64,000 bases of DNA from Bacteroidales bacterium UBA5349 (GCA_002410065.1 DHQB01000020.1:234185-298184); one strand, 5' to 3'. Positions 45,402 through 54,792 are shown, counted from the first letter of the stretch. Made by a program: numbers and translations. Notes: generated by a model from the letters alone, not told the origin.

Positions 45402-45671
45402 ATGTCGCACTCAGATATATACAGCAAAATCAGATGGATTCTGATGGCTAATTTTAGCCTCAAAGAAACTACAAACCACTATAGAGCAAAACTTTCCGAG
45501 GATCTTGGCCTAGATGCTTGGGATATCAATCAACTCATTTTCTTAGTAGAAAAACAGTTCAACATTCAGTTTGAGGCTGGTATCGAAAAGAATGTAGTAA
45601 GCCTTAACCAGATTGCCTCATTAACATACAAGGCCATGCAAATGCAAACAGGAAGCATGAAAGTAGCTTAA
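45402..45671 (+). CDS. Acyl carrier protein-like protein lacking the phosphopantetheine serine
   Basis: An 89-residue soluble protein. Residues 30-75 follow the acyl carrier protein pattern (LSEDLGLDAWDINQLIFLVEKQFNIQFEAGI, then SLNQIASLTYKAM), including the acidic DLG before the carrier site. The invariant serine of the DSL motif is replaced: the site reads DAW. It therefore cannot carry phosphopantetheine there. It stands alone between the YihY gene and mpl, with 240 bases of gene-free DNA before it. A structural or regulatory role is possible. Confidence 0.68.
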   Translation: MSHSDIYSKIRWILMANFSLKETTNHYRAKLSEDLGLDAWDINQLIFLVEKQFNIQFEAGIEKNVVSLNQIASLTYKAMQMQTGSMKVA

Positions 45672-45810
45672 TTACCAAGAGATTATTAACACTTTCTGCT
45701 GTACCAAAAAATTTATGTTTTAATTAAACATCAAGTCCTATAGTTTTTTCTTCACCATTTTGAATAGTATTAGCAACTTCCCAATACTTTTTTCTATAAC
45801 TTTGGGGTAA

Positions 45811-47211
45811 ATGCAAACAATGAGAATACATTTTATTGCCATTGGCGGCAGTGCGATGCACAACTTGGCAATTGCCCTAAAACAAAAAGGTTATGCAATT
45901 AGTGGCTCCGATGATGAAATCTTTGAACCATCGTATAGCCGACTAAAGAGCAATGGAATACTTCCCAGCGAAATAGGTTGGTTTCCTGATAGGATTACAA
46001 CAGGATTGGATGCCATAGTGTTAGGAATGCACGCTAGAGCCGACAATCCGGAACTCATCAAAGCAAAGGAACTTGGATTAAAAATATTCTCATACCCCGA
46101 ATATCTTTACGAACAAACAAAAGACAAAACTCGGGTTGTGATTGGTGGTAGCCACGGCAAAACAACCATCACATCAATGATTATGCATGTCTTAAGAGAA
46201 TCTGGATTTAAGTTCGATTACATGGTGGGCGCTCAAATTGATGGTTTTACTAATATGGTGGGGCTATCAGACGACACCAATATTGCTGTTTTTGAAGGTG
46301 ACGAGTATTTGACCTCTCCAATAGATGCTCGACCAAAATTTCACCTTTACAAACCACATATCGCAGTAATATCGGGCATTGCTTGGGACCATATTAACGT
46401 TTTCCCAACCAAAGAGTTCTATGCAAAACAATTTGAACTATTTGTAAAAACAATACAGCCCAACGGTAATCTTGTGTTCTACAAAAACGATAACCAAGTT
46501 TTACAACTGACCAAGTTCGCCAATAAGGATATTACCCTTACACCTTATACCGAGCACCCTTTTAGCGTAAATGAGGACAAAACCTATTTAAAAACTGAGG
46601 GTGAACAAATTGAGATAAAGCTATTTGGAAAGCACAACATGGAGAATATTGCCGCAGCCAAGAGTGTTTGTAGTTTCCTTGGGGTAACAAATACTCAGTT
46701 TTACAAAGCAATAACCACATTTTCTGGTGCTGCAAAACGGATGCAACGATTAAGCAGCAATGATACGGTTGACGTATTTGTTGATTTTGCCCATGCTCCA
46801 TCAAAGGTAAAAGCTACCGTTAAGGCACTTAAAGAGGCTTATCCAGATAGAAAACTTATGGCCTGCCTGGAACTCCATACCTTTAGTAGCCTTAGCAAAG
46901 CGTTTTTAGACGAATACAATGGTGCACTAAACGATTCAGATTTCCCTGTCATTTTTTATGCCCCACATACCATCGAACTTAAAAAATTACCGCCATTAGA
47001 TTCCAACTTTGTTAAGCAAAAGTTTGGGAATACTAACATTAAGGTATTTAACAATCCTAAAGATTTACACCAGTATATACTGAAGCACCCTTGGTACAGC
47101 AGTAACTTGCTGTTCATGTCATCGGGGAACTTTGCAGGCCTCGATCTTGGCGAAATTGCCAATGTTATTGTTGAAGACGATGATTTTCCGAAGCGATACC
47201 TTAAATTCTAA
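45811..47211 (+). CDS. mpl: UDP-N-acetylmuramate:L-alanyl-gamma-D-glutamyl-meso-diaminopimelate ligase
   Basis: A 466-residue Mur ligase relative that reattaches recycled cell-wall tripeptide to UDP-MurNAc. The N-terminal domain has IHFIAIGGSAMHNLAIALKQ, the ATP loop is VIGGSHGKTTITSM, and FEGDEYLTSPID and VFVDFAHAPSKVKA are characteristic. Two ATGs (45811 and 45820) are possible; the second matches the usual N-terminus. TAACTTTG at 45797-45804 is an exact -7 box seven bases before the first ATG, which favours the second. Confidence 0.92.
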   Translation: MQTMRIHFIAIGGSAMHNLAIALKQKGYAISGSDDEIFEPSYSRLKSNGILPSEIGWFPDRITTGLDAIVLGMHARADNPELIKAKELGLKIFSYPEYLYEQTKDKTRVVIGGSHGKTTITSMIMHVLRESGFKFDYMVGAQIDGFTNMVGLSDDTNIAVFEGDEYLTSPIDARPKFHLYKPHIAVISGIAWDHINVFPTKEFYAKQFELFVKTIQPNGNLVFYKNDNQVLQLTKFANKDITLTPYTEHPFSVNEDKTYLKTEGEQIEIKLFGKHNMENIAAAKSVCSFLGVTNTQFYKAITTFSGAAKRMQRLSSNDTVDVFVDFAHAPSKVKATVKALKEAYPDRKLMACLELHTFSSLSKAFLDEYNGALNDSDFPVIFYAPHTIELKKLPPLDSNFVKQKFGNTNIKVFNNPKDLHQYILKHPWYSSNLLFMSSGNFAGLDLGEIANVIVEDDDFPKRYLKF

Positions 47212-47229
47212 TCCATTACCTTCAATACC

Positions 47230-47796
47230 ATGATGCTAGCTAGCCTAAACATAGACATCGTTCCCCTGCGTATTGATGATCTAAAACAGTTTATCGAATC
47301 GAGGGCACTGTTTGAGGACAAATATAAACTTCAACCCTCAGGATTAGAACTTGCTGATGCCTATAAAGAGGAACTCAATGAGGCAATTGAACGTGCCCCA
47401 AATTTATGGCACAGCAAAAACGACGATTACCTATTTCATACTTTATGGGTTTTTATTCATCGAAAGCAAAAAGTAATTGTTGGGCAATTTACCTTTAATG
47501 GTAGACCTAATCAGGATGGTGAAGTTGAAGTGTTCTTCAGTATCGATAAGCCCTTTCGTCGGAATGGATATGCCACCGAGGTTATGCAAACAATCCTCAA
47601 CTGGGCATCGCAGGACAACACCTTTAAAACCATATTGGTTGAAGCCGATTTGAACAATAAGGCGGCAATGGCTTCCTTAAAAAAGGTAGGGTTTAAAAAA
47701 ATCGCACCATCCGATAACGAGGAAGAAACAGAAATAACTAAGTACTACAAAAAAGTAAAATTCCAGCCAGCCATAGAAGAACTCGATTTTGATTAA
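47230..47796 (+). CDS. GNAT-family N-acetyltransferase
   Basis: A 188-residue acyltransferase of the RimJ/RimL-like GNAT class. The core is IVGQFTFNGRPNQDGEVEVFFSIDKPFRRNGYATEVMQTIL, with the acetyl-CoA loop RRNGYATE, then LVEADLNNKAAMASLKKVGFKK. Substrate unknown. It follows mpl by 18 bases and is probably co-transcribed. Confidence 0.85.
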   Translation: MMLASLNIDIVPLRIDDLKQFIESRALFEDKYKLQPSGLELADAYKEELNEAIERAPNLWHSKNDDYLFHTLWVFIHRKQKVIVGQFTFNGRPNQDGEVEVFFSIDKPFRRNGYATEVMQTILNWASQDNTFKTILVEADLNNKAAMASLKKVGFKKIAPSDNEEETEITKYYKKVKFQPAIEELDFD

Positions 47797-47968
47797 GAAA
47801 TAACAACCATTTTATTAATTAAGAATACACACAAAATCGGGATAAGTTTTTTATCCTGATAGCAGAACTTATATTTGAGTTGAGAAAGATAACGGCGAGT
47901 ACCTTGCAAGCATTTAATACTTCTATTTGTTACAAGTTCGGCTATTTCCACCCAATAATTAAAAGAGT

Positions 47969-48193
47969 ATGATAACAAAAAATATCACCATTGAAGATCT
48001 TGTTGAAAAGATCCCCAATTCAGTAAGTTTTTTACGTATGAAAGGATTGATATGTATTCAATGTGGCGAACCAATTTGGGGAACACTCGAAGAACTGGCA
48101 AAAAGTAAAGGGTTTTCCGATAAGGAGATATCTGAAATGATATTAGATTTAAACACTATGTCAAATAGCAGTAACTCTAACCCACTAAATTGA
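47969..48193 (+). CDS. DUF1858 domain protein
   Basis: A 74-residue protein with the DUF1858 fold, also found at the N-terminus of ScdA/RIC iron-sulfur repair proteins: ITIEDLVEKIPNSVSFLRMKGLICIQCGEP, with the conserved C-x2-C (CIQC). The C-terminal extension is short and serine/asparagine rich. Stand-alone versions are common and uncharacterised; a metal or iron-sulfur link is inferred from the family. Confidence 0.75.
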   Translation: MITKNITIEDLVEKIPNSVSFLRMKGLICIQCGEPIWGTLEELAKSKGFSDKEISEMILDLNTMSNSSNSNPLN

Positions 48194-48332
48194 AGATTTA
48201 AATATATGTTGTTTAATTAGTACTGTCGGCTCCAACTAAGCACTAAACAATAATTATCACGTGCTGCCTGCCCTAGCTTATTCGAAAGAATAAACAATAT
48301 TGCATAATAAATTAAAAAATCCTTGTTTATTT

Positions 48333-48362
48333 TTGCATGCAATATTTATTTTTTTACCTTTG
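48333..48362 (+). promoter_or_regulatory. Consensus promoter of tRNA-Glu and rpsT
   Basis: TTG (48333-48335), 19 bases, TACCTTTG (48355-48362). The tRNA starts 46 bases further. Confidence 0.8.
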
Positions 48363-48408
48363 CAGCCGCTTAACAATATAAAGCTATTGTAAAGTTGTTT
48401 GAAATAAT

Positions 48409-48480
48409 GGCCCGATCGTCTAGGGGTTAGGACGCCAGGTTTTCATCCTGGTAACAGGGGTTCGATTCCCCTTCGGGCTA
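48409..48480 (+). tRNA. tRNA-Glu (anticodon TTC)
   Basis: A 72-base gene with acceptor GGCCCGA/TCGGGCT, discriminator A, anticodon stem CCAGG/CCTGG with loop TTTTCAT (TTC), and T arm AGGGGTTCGATTCCCCT. CCA is not encoded. No terminator separates it from rpsT, 29 bases on. Confidence 0.95.
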
Positions 48481-48509
48481 CAATATTGTTTATAATAATA
48501 AATAGCATC

Positions 48510-48764
48510 ATGGCAAATCATAAGTCATCACTCAAAAGAATTCGTCAAGATCAGACCAAAAGGGTTCATAACAAGTATCATGCACGCACTACCCGTAATG
48601 CCATAAAGGAGTTAAGAGGCACTACAGACAAGACTGCTGCACAGGAGATGCTTCCCAAGGTTTCATCTATGCTTGATAAGTTAGCGAAAAGAAGCGTTAT
48701 TCATAAGAATAAAGCTGCAAATCTAAAGAGTTCTCTAACCCTTCATGTTAACGCATTGCAGTAA
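48510..48764 (+). CDS. rpsT: 30S ribosomal protein S20
   Basis: An 84-residue basic primary 16S rRNA-binding protein. The start is the ATG at 48510 (MANHKSSLKRIRQD), the universal S20 N-terminus; an in-frame TTG at 48486 is not used. The C-terminus ASKNKAANLKSSL-like (VIHKNKAANLKSSL) matches the family. It is probably transcribed with tRNA-Glu and ended by a strong terminator at 48792. Confidence 0.97.
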   Translation: MANHKSSLKRIRQDQTKRVHNKYHARTTRNAIKELRGTTDKTAAQEMLPKVSSMLDKLAKRSVIHKNKAANLKSSLTLHVNALQ

Positions 48765-48791
48765 ACTTCCCTACACAGGATAATTACATTT

Positions 48792-48817
48792 GGCTCGCTT
48801 TGCGAGCCTTTTTTTTT
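48792..48817 (+). terminator. Rho-independent terminator of rpsT
   Basis: GGCTCGC (48792-48798), loop TTT, GCGAGCC (48802-48808), then nine T. It starts 28 bases after the rpsT stop and rules out upstream starts for radC inside it. Confidence 0.93.
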
Positions 48818-48873
48818 GCTTTCTTGTTTCGTATTCAATCCATTTTTGTAACTTAGGTTGCAAACATTTTAAA

Positions 48874-49572
48874 ATGGAACATATCCCTAAAGCACTCACC
48901 ATCAAAGAATGGGCTCACGACGATAGACCCAGAGAAAAGATGATAGCTAAAGGCGCAACCGCACTGAGCGATGCCGAGCTTGTTGCAATACTCATCGGTT
49001 CAGGTACAATAAACGAAACCGCAGTTAACATTGCCCAAAAAGTGCTAGCAAGCGCAAGCAATAATCTTAATGAACTAGGGAAGTTTAGTATTAAGGATTT
49101 AACCAAAATAAAGGGTATTGGCTCGGCAAAGGCCATTACCATTATAGCTGCACTTGAACTAGGACGACGACGAAAGAATTCCGAGGCAATTAACAGGAAA
49201 CAGATAACATCAAGTAACGACGTAATTGAACTGTTTCAGCCCACACTTGCCGATCTACCCCATGAAGAGTTTTGGGTTCTTCTTTTAAATCGGGCCAATA
49301 AAATTATCGAACGGGTTAAAATAAGCGAAGGTGGGTACACGGCAACCACTGTTGATGTTAGAAGAATTATGAAAACAGCACTCGAACACCATGCCATCGG
49401 GATAATCCTTTGCCACAATCATCCTTCGGGCAATCATAACCCTAGCAACGACGATATCAATATCACCAATAAAATTAAGCAGGCGGCTAAAACACTAGAC
49501 ATAAGTCTTTTAGATCACGTAATAGTAACTTCCGGCAGCTGCTATTCTATGGCCGACAACTCTTTGATTTAA
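48874..49572 (+). CDS. radC: RadC family JAMM-fold protein
   Basis: A 232-residue protein of the RadC (UPF0758) family. An N-terminal helix-hairpin-helix part (IKGIGSAKAITIIAALELGRR) is followed by the MPN/JAMM-like domain with H-x-H-PSG-(x8)-D (CHNHPSGNHNPSNDD). The biochemical role is still unsettled despite the name. The ATG at 48874 is used because the longer frame starts in the rpsT terminator. Confidence 0.93.
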   Translation: MEHIPKALTIKEWAHDDRPREKMIAKGATALSDAELVAILIGSGTINETAVNIAQKVLASASNNLNELGKFSIKDLTKIKGIGSAKAITIIAALELGRRRKNSEAINRKQITSSNDVIELFQPTLADLPHEEFWVLLLNRANKIIERVKISEGGYTATTVDVRRIMKTALEHHAIGIILCHNHPSGNHNPSNDDINITNKIKQAAKTLDISLLDHVIVTSGSCYSMADNSLI

Positions 49573-49673
49573 AGATGATAGAGAACATAAAATTTGTTGC
49601 CTAGTTTCAATGGAAGTCCAACTAATTATTAGTAATTTAGACCCTATAAAATAGCACTTCAAACACTAAGCTA

Positions 49674-50324
49674 ATGATAAAAATACTAGGTGAGAAGAAC
49701 TCAATCCTCAACAAATTTATCTATGAATTACGAAGTGTTGAAATACAAAACGACAGGATGCGCTTCAGAAGAAACCTTGAGCGCATTGGCGAAATTTTTG
49801 CATATGAACTAAGCCAAGAACTGAACTACGTTCCAAGTCATGTGCAAACTCCACTTGGCACTATCAACATTCCTTTGCCAGCAGATAGAATTGTTGTATC
49901 CTCTATTCTACGCGCTGGCTTACCTATGCATCAGGGTCTTCTCAACTATTTTGATGATGCTGACAACGCCTTTATCTCTGCCTACCGAAAGTATAGCAAA
50001 GATGGAACATTCAATATTCAATTCGAGCACCTCTCCTGCCCTAATATTAAAGGGAAAGTATTAATTATTGCCGATCCAATGCTAGCCACTGGCTCCTCGA
50101 TGATTTTGGCCTACAAAGCACTACTTGAAAAGGGAAAGCCCAAGCATACACATATCGTTTCAATAGTTGCCTCGAAAGAGGGAGTTGAATTTACTCGAAA
50201 AAACCTTCCGAGCAAAGATGTTACCATTTGGCTAGGTGCAGTTGATGATGAGCTAACGGTTAAGTCGTACATTGTACCTGGGCTAGGGGATGCTGGTGAC
50301 TTGGCTTACGGGGATAAAGAATAA
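49674..50324 (+). CDS. upp: Uracil phosphoribosyltransferase
   Basis: A 216-residue salvage enzyme making UMP from uracil and PRPP. The PRPP loop is IIADPMLATGSSM, the N-terminal region has VVSSILRAGLPMHQGLL, and the C-terminal uracil-binding tail is YIVPGLGDAGDLAYGDKE. No permease is adjacent. It is convergent with folK, stops four bases apart. Confidence 0.95.
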   Translation: MIKILGEKNSILNKFIYELRSVEIQNDRMRFRRNLERIGEIFAYELSQELNYVPSHVQTPLGTINIPLPADRIVVSSILRAGLPMHQGLLNYFDDADNAFISAYRKYSKDGTFNIQFEHLSCPNIKGKVLIIADPMLATGSSMILAYKALLEKGKPKHTHIVSIVASKEGVEFTRKNLPSKDVTIWLGAVDDELTVKSYIVPGLGDAGDLAYGDKE

Positions 50325-50328
50325 TCCT

Positions 50329-50847
50329 CTAGGCCGTTACTTTTTTCTTACCTGCTGGAGTATATTCCCAAACCTGTGCGCTATCGGAGCAACAAGCCAG
50401 AAGTTCGTTGATGGTTTTACCAAGCAAAGGGTGCGTTAACGAGGGTGCAATTTGGGCCAAAGGTTTAAGCACAAACATTCGCTCATGAAGTTTACGATGA
50501 GGTAGAACTAAAGGGGGAAGCGTGTAGATACAATCGTCGTAAAAAAGCACATCTATATCCGCTGTACGGGCAGAGTAATCATCATACTCTCTTGTTCTAC
50601 CCAAGTTCTTCTCAATTAGCTGACAAGCATCTAAAAGGCATAGAGCCTCCAGTGGAGTCTCAACCTCAAGCACCTGATTAAGGAAGCATGTTTCATGCTG
50701 AAACCCCCAAGGTTCAGTCTCATAAATATCGGAACGCTTAACTATTCGCCCAATTGTTTGCTCAATTTGAGCCGCCGTTTTAGCTATAAGCTCCTCCCTA
50801 TTCCCTAAATTACCGCCTATGATTAAGAATACCCTATGTGTTAGCAA
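50329..50847 (-). CDS. folK: 2-amino-4-hydroxy-6-hydroxymethyldihydropteridine pyrophosphokinase
   Basis: A pyrophosphokinase of folate synthesis, about 172 residues. Motifs are LIIGGNLGNRE at the N-terminus, SDIYETEPWGFQ, and RTADIDVLFYDD followed by LPHRKLHERMFVLKPLAQIAP, with the catalytic D-x-D. The frame has no ATG. The TTG at 50847 gives the normal N-terminus; one at 50910 would add 21 non-conserved residues. The start codon is therefore uncertain. Divergent from sppA across 146 bases. Confidence 0.92.
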   Translation of the reverse strand: MLTHRVFLIIGGNLGNREELIAKTAAQIEQTIGRIVKRSDIYETEPWGFQHETCFLNQVLEVETPLEALCLLDACQLIEKNLGRTREYDDYSARTADIDVLFYDDCIYTLPPLVLPHRKLHERMFVLKPLAQIAPSLTHPLLGKTINELLACCSDSAQVWEYTPAGKKKVTA

Positions 50848-50993
50848 AGTAATAGTGTTTAAAAAACATTTACAATATGGAAAGGCGCAAAGTTTGTGCA
50901 AATATTCCAATAAACCAACCCATAGCTTAAACTTTTTTCTTACTTTTAGTTCGCAGTAAAAATTAGAATTTCACACCAAAAAATAACATAGAT

Positions 50994-52763
50994 ATGAAAG
51001 ATTTCTTTAAGTACATGTTTGCTACTATTGTTGGTATAATAATTACCAGCATTTTATTGCTCCTGCTTTTCTTCGGAATTATTGGAGCAATGGTGGCAAA
51101 GACCGATCAAACTGTTGTTGTAAAGAGTAACTCTTTACTTATTATCAACCTCAACCAAGAGATTATTGATAGAGGATCGAAAAACCCAATTGGCAGCTTT
51201 GACTTTATGAATTTTAAGCCAGTGCCCCAACTTGGTTTAAACGATATTCTAAAAGCCATCGATAATGCTGCTCAAGATGAGAATATTCGGGGTATTTTTA
51301 TTGAAACTGAAAGTATACCTGCCGGTGCAGCCACTCTTGAAGAAATTAGAATGGCCCTTGTAAAGTTTAAAGAATCGGGTAAGTTTATTATTAGCTACAG
51401 TGATGTTTACGGCCAAAAAAGTTATTATCTATCCTCCGTATCGGACAAAATCCTGCTTAATCCTGAGGGAGCAATAGAATGGGTTGGAATGCGTGGAGAG
51501 ATTATGTTCTTTAAAGATGCTCTACAAAAACTAGGGGTTGAAGTGCAAATTATTCGTCATGGAAAATTCAAGTCAGCTATTGAGCCCTTTATTTTAGACA
51601 AAATGAGCCCTGAGAATAGGGAGCAAACTTTAACCTATATGGGTTCTATCTGGAATCACTGGGTTAATGGCATAAGTAAAGCGCGCAACATTTCAGTTGA
51701 CGAGCTCAATAAACTAGCCGACAACCTTACCATTAGTAATGCTAAATCGGCTGTAAAGTTTGGCCTTGCCGACAGTCTAGTATATAAAGATCAGGTAATT
51801 GACATGCTTAAGGAGTTAACCGACACCAAGCCTGAAAAAGACATCAATTCTGTTAGTTTAGCTCAATACACCAAGGTTAAGCCAACATCAAAACATAAAG
51901 GTTTTATAAAGGATAAAATTGCTGTAGTATATGCATCGGGTTCAATTATAACTGGCGATGGTGAGGAGGGTTCAATTGCCTCCGAACGTTTTGGCAGGGC
52001 TATTCGCAAAGCACGTCGCGATAGCACCGTTAAAGCAATTGTACTCCGAATCAACTCAGGAGGGGGAAGTGCTCTAGCCTCAGAGGTAATTTGGAGAGAA
52101 GTTAAACTTGCCAAAGGGGTAAAACCCGTTATCGTATCGATGGGCGATGTTGCAGCCTCCGGCGGATACTTCATTGCCGCACCTGCTGATTATATTTTAG
52201 CAAGCCCAACAACCATAACCGGTTCTATAGGGGTGTTTGGAATGATACCTAATTTTAAAGAAGGAATGAACAAGAAATTAGGCATCACGGTTGATGTGGT
52301 AAAAACCAACAGGAATGCCGATTTTGGCTCAGTATTTAGACCACTAACTGCTGAAGAGCGAGCTGTATACCAACTTGGCGTTGAGGATATTTACTCCACC
52401 TTTATAGGTCATGTTGCCGAAGGGCGCAACCTCACTGTTGAGCAAGTTGACGAGATAGGGCAAGGCAGAGTTTGGAGCGGTGTTAACGCAATGGACATAA
52501 AGCTAATTGACGAGTTTGGTGGGCTTCAAAGGGCCATTGAAATTGCTGCTGAAAGAGCTGGGCTAGAGAATTATCGTATTAGTGAACTACCTGAGCAAGA
52601 AGATCCATTCGAAGCTATTATTAAACAACTTACTGGAGGTGCCAAAGCGAATATCTTAAAAAATGAACTTGGCGAAAACTACAAGTATATTGAACGTGTT
52701 AAGAGCATTGTTACCAATAGAGGTATAATGGCTCGTATACCCTACGATATAGAACTTTATTAA
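50994..52763 (+). CDS. sppA: Signal peptide peptidase SppA (67 kDa type)
   Basis: A 589-residue membrane-anchored serine protease that degrades cleaved signal peptides. One N-terminal helix (about 8-35) is followed by tandem S49 domains. The catalytic lysine lies in the first (IIRHGKFKSAIEPF) and the serine in the second (GDVAASGGYFIA). ITGSIGVFGMIPNFK is diagnostic of the family. Full length for the double-domain type. Confidence 0.95.
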   Translation: MKDFFKYMFATIVGIIITSILLLLLFFGIIGAMVAKTDQTVVVKSNSLLIINLNQEIIDRGSKNPIGSFDFMNFKPVPQLGLNDILKAIDNAAQDENIRGIFIETESIPAGAATLEEIRMALVKFKESGKFIISYSDVYGQKSYYLSSVSDKILLNPEGAIEWVGMRGEIMFFKDALQKLGVEVQIIRHGKFKSAIEPFILDKMSPENREQTLTYMGSIWNHWVNGISKARNISVDELNKLADNLTISNAKSAVKFGLADSLVYKDQVIDMLKELTDTKPEKDINSVSLAQYTKVKPTSKHKGFIKDKIAVVYASGSIITGDGEEGSIASERFGRAIRKARRDSTVKAIVLRINSGGGSALASEVIWREVKLAKGVKPVIVSMGDVAASGGYFIAAPADYILASPTTITGSIGVFGMIPNFKEGMNKKLGITVDVVKTNRNADFGSVFRPLTAEERAVYQLGVEDIYSTFIGHVAEGRNLTVEQVDEIGQGRVWSGVNAMDIKLIDEFGGLQRAIEIAAERAGLENYRISELPEQEDPFEAIIKQLTGGAKANILKNELGENYKYIERVKSIVTNRGIMARIPYDIELY

Positions 52764-52776
52764 TAGTAACAACCCT

Positions 52777-52809
52777 AAAAACACTCTACCCATGGGTAGA
52801 GTGTTTTTT
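52777..52809 (+). terminator. Terminator of sppA
   Basis: A 15-bp stem of AAAAACACTCTACCC (52777-52791) with its complement (52794-52808) and loop AT, ending in a T run. The loop ATG at 52792 is in frame with lpxK but lies inside the stem-loop. Confidence 0.9.
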
Positions 52810-52836
52810 ATTAACTGTTTAAAACAATATTCGCTA

Positions 52837-53907
52837 ATGCTAAAACACTTACTTTGGCCTTTGGCTTTGCTTTATGGGTTTGCAGTAAAACTCCGTAATG
52901 CACTATTCAACATAGGCATACTCAAGTCGGTGTACTTTAGCAAAACCATTTGCGTAGGGAACTTAACCGTTGGTGGAACAGGAAAAACCCCACTTACTGA
53001 GCACCTTATTAAACTCATTAAACCTACCTCCAAAGTCGCAACACTTAGCCGAGGGTACAAGCGAAAAACAAAAGGGTTTATTCTGGCAAATGAAAGATGC
53101 AATGCATCCACCATTGGCGATGAACCTTATCAAATTTTTTCTAAATTTTCTGACATTACTGTTGCAGTAGATGAGAATAGGGTTAGGGGGATTAACACCC
53201 TAAGGGACATCAACCCTCAATTAGATACCATCATTCTCGATGATGCATTTCAGCACCGCTATGTTAAGGCAGGTCTTAATATCCTACTCACAGATTATAG
53301 TAATCTGATCTATTCTGATTTCTTTCTGCCAGTAGGCAGACTTCGCGATTCTTTTTCGGAGCGCAAAAGGGCTGACATGGTTGTTGTAACCAAATGCCCC
53401 CATAATCTTTCTATTGAAAAACAGAGCGAGATAAAGAGTAAATTAAGGCTTAAACAAAATCAAGAGATCTACTTCTCTGCCATACAATACGGTAACATCC
53501 AGCCAATTTTTAATAACAGCGGGGCTTCAAACTTGAGCTTATCACCCAATCTTACCGTTGTTGCAGTTGCAGGGATTGCAAACCCAAAGCCATTCTTCAA
53601 CTACCTATCTCAACATGCAAATTGTAATGATACTCTCCCGCTAACTGATCATTTCAATTTTACCGAAAAAAAAATTAGAACTATCTTTGAACAATTTTCT
53701 CAGATTCAGCACGAATCAAAGGCAATAATAACAACAGAAAAGGATGCAAGCAGATTGAGAGGGTTTTCAGATTTACCCAACGAGATAAAAGGATACTTTT
53801 ACTATTTACCCATTGAGGTAGTTTTTTTAGGCACCAGCAACGAAGAATTTAATCATAAAATTCAATCATATGTTAGAGAGAATAAAGCAGACAAAAGCCT
53901 ACATTGA
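52837..53907 (+). CDS. lpxK: Tetraacyldisaccharide 4'-kinase
   Basis: A 356-residue inner-membrane-associated kinase that phosphorylates the lipid A disaccharide at the 4' position. An N-terminal hydrophobic helix (LLWPLALLYGFAVKLRNALF) is followed by the P-loop VGNLTVGGTGKTPLTE and the Walker B-like DTIILDDAFQHRYVK. The ATG at 52837 is chosen because the earlier ATG at 52792 is in a terminator. It overlaps punA by 38 bases. Confidence 0.95.
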   Translation: MLKHLLWPLALLYGFAVKLRNALFNIGILKSVYFSKTICVGNLTVGGTGKTPLTEHLIKLIKPTSKVATLSRGYKRKTKGFILANERCNASTIGDEPYQIFSKFSDITVAVDENRVRGINTLRDINPQLDTIILDDAFQHRYVKAGLNILLTDYSNLIYSDFFLPVGRLRDSFSERKRADMVVVTKCPHNLSIEKQSEIKSKLRLKQNQEIYFSAIQYGNIQPIFNNSGASNLSLSPNLTVVAVAGIANPKPFFNYLSQHANCNDTLPLTDHFNFTEKKIRTIFEQFSQIQHESKAIITTEKDASRLRGFSDLPNEIKGYFYYLPIEVVFLGTSNEEFNHKIQSYVRENKADKSLH

Positions 53908-54679
53908 GAGCAAGGTAAGCATTAAGCCGGAGGTAGGTATTATTTTGGGGACAGGACTTGGCGGCTTAGCAAAGGACATTAAAAACCAAGAAATAATTGA
54001 TTATGTGGATATACCCAACTTCCCAGTATCTACCGTTGAGGGACACCAAGGAAGATTGATTTTTGGCGATCTAGGTGGCAAAAAAGTAGTTGCTATGCAG
54101 GGTAGGTTTCACTACTATGAAGGATATGGAATAAAGGAAGTTACATTTCCCGTTAGGGTAATGAAGTATCTGGGCATTGACTATCTGTTTGTTTCCAATG
54201 CAAGTGGTGGCGTTAACCCCGAATACGAGATAGGCGACTTAATGATTATTAACGATCATATCAACCTTATACCCAATCCGCTAATTGGCCCCAACAACAG
54301 CGAATTTGGTCCTCGATTCCCAGATATGAGCCAAACATATGACCATAGCCTAATTGCGCTTGCGCAAGAAATAGCAAGCAAGAATGGTATTAAAACACAG
54401 ATTGGATGCTACGTGGCTACCACCGGCCCTACCTTTGAAACGCCAAAGGAGTACCAATATTTCCGTATTATTGGAGGCGATACAGTAGGGATGTCAACTG
54501 CACCTGAGGTAATTGTGGCTAGGCAAATGGGAATTCCAGTATTCGCCATATCCATTATTACGGATCTTGGCGTTCTAGGGAAAATTGTTGAGGTAACCCA
54601 CGAAGAGGTTCAGCGCATTGGCATGCTAGCTGAGAAAAAGATGACGCTAATTATGGAGGAGATGCTGCAAAAACTGTAG
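53870..54679 (+). CDS. punA: Purine nucleoside phosphorylase I
   Basis: A 269-residue trimeric-type phosphorylase that releases purine bases from nucleosides. Motifs are VGIILGTGLGGLAKDI, VEGHQGRLIFGD, the substrate-binding MQGRFHYYEGY, FVSNASGGVNPEYEIGD and TTGPTFETPKEY. The ATG lies inside lpxK; the 38-base overlap suggests translational coupling. Confidence 0.95.
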   Translation: MLERIKQTKAYIESKVSIKPEVGIILGTGLGGLAKDIKNQEIIDYVDIPNFPVSTVEGHQGRLIFGDLGGKKVVAMQGRFHYYEGYGIKEVTFPVRVMKYLGIDYLFVSNASGGVNPEYEIGDLMIINDHINLIPNPLIGPNNSEFGPRFPDMSQTYDHSLIALAQEIASKNGIKTQIGCYVATTGPTFETPKEYQYFRIIGGDTVGMSTAPEVIVARQMGIPVFAISIITDLGVLGKIVEVTHEEVQRIGMLAEKKMTLIMEEMLQKL

Positions 54680-54699
54680 GATTTCTCTGTCAATATTTA

Positions 54700-54743
54700 C
54701 TATAATAATAAAGCCGAGGCAAACCTCGGCTTTATTATTATAG
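54700..54743. terminator. Bidirectional terminator between punA and the large secreted protein gene
   Basis: A 20-bp perfect stem (54700-54719 with 54724-54743, core AAAGCCGAGG/CCTCGGCTTT) and loop CAAA. AT-rich ends serve both convergent genes. Confidence 0.85.
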
Positions 54744-54792
54744 CACTATTGGATTGATTAGTTCAATAGTAACCAAATGAATGCCACCTATT

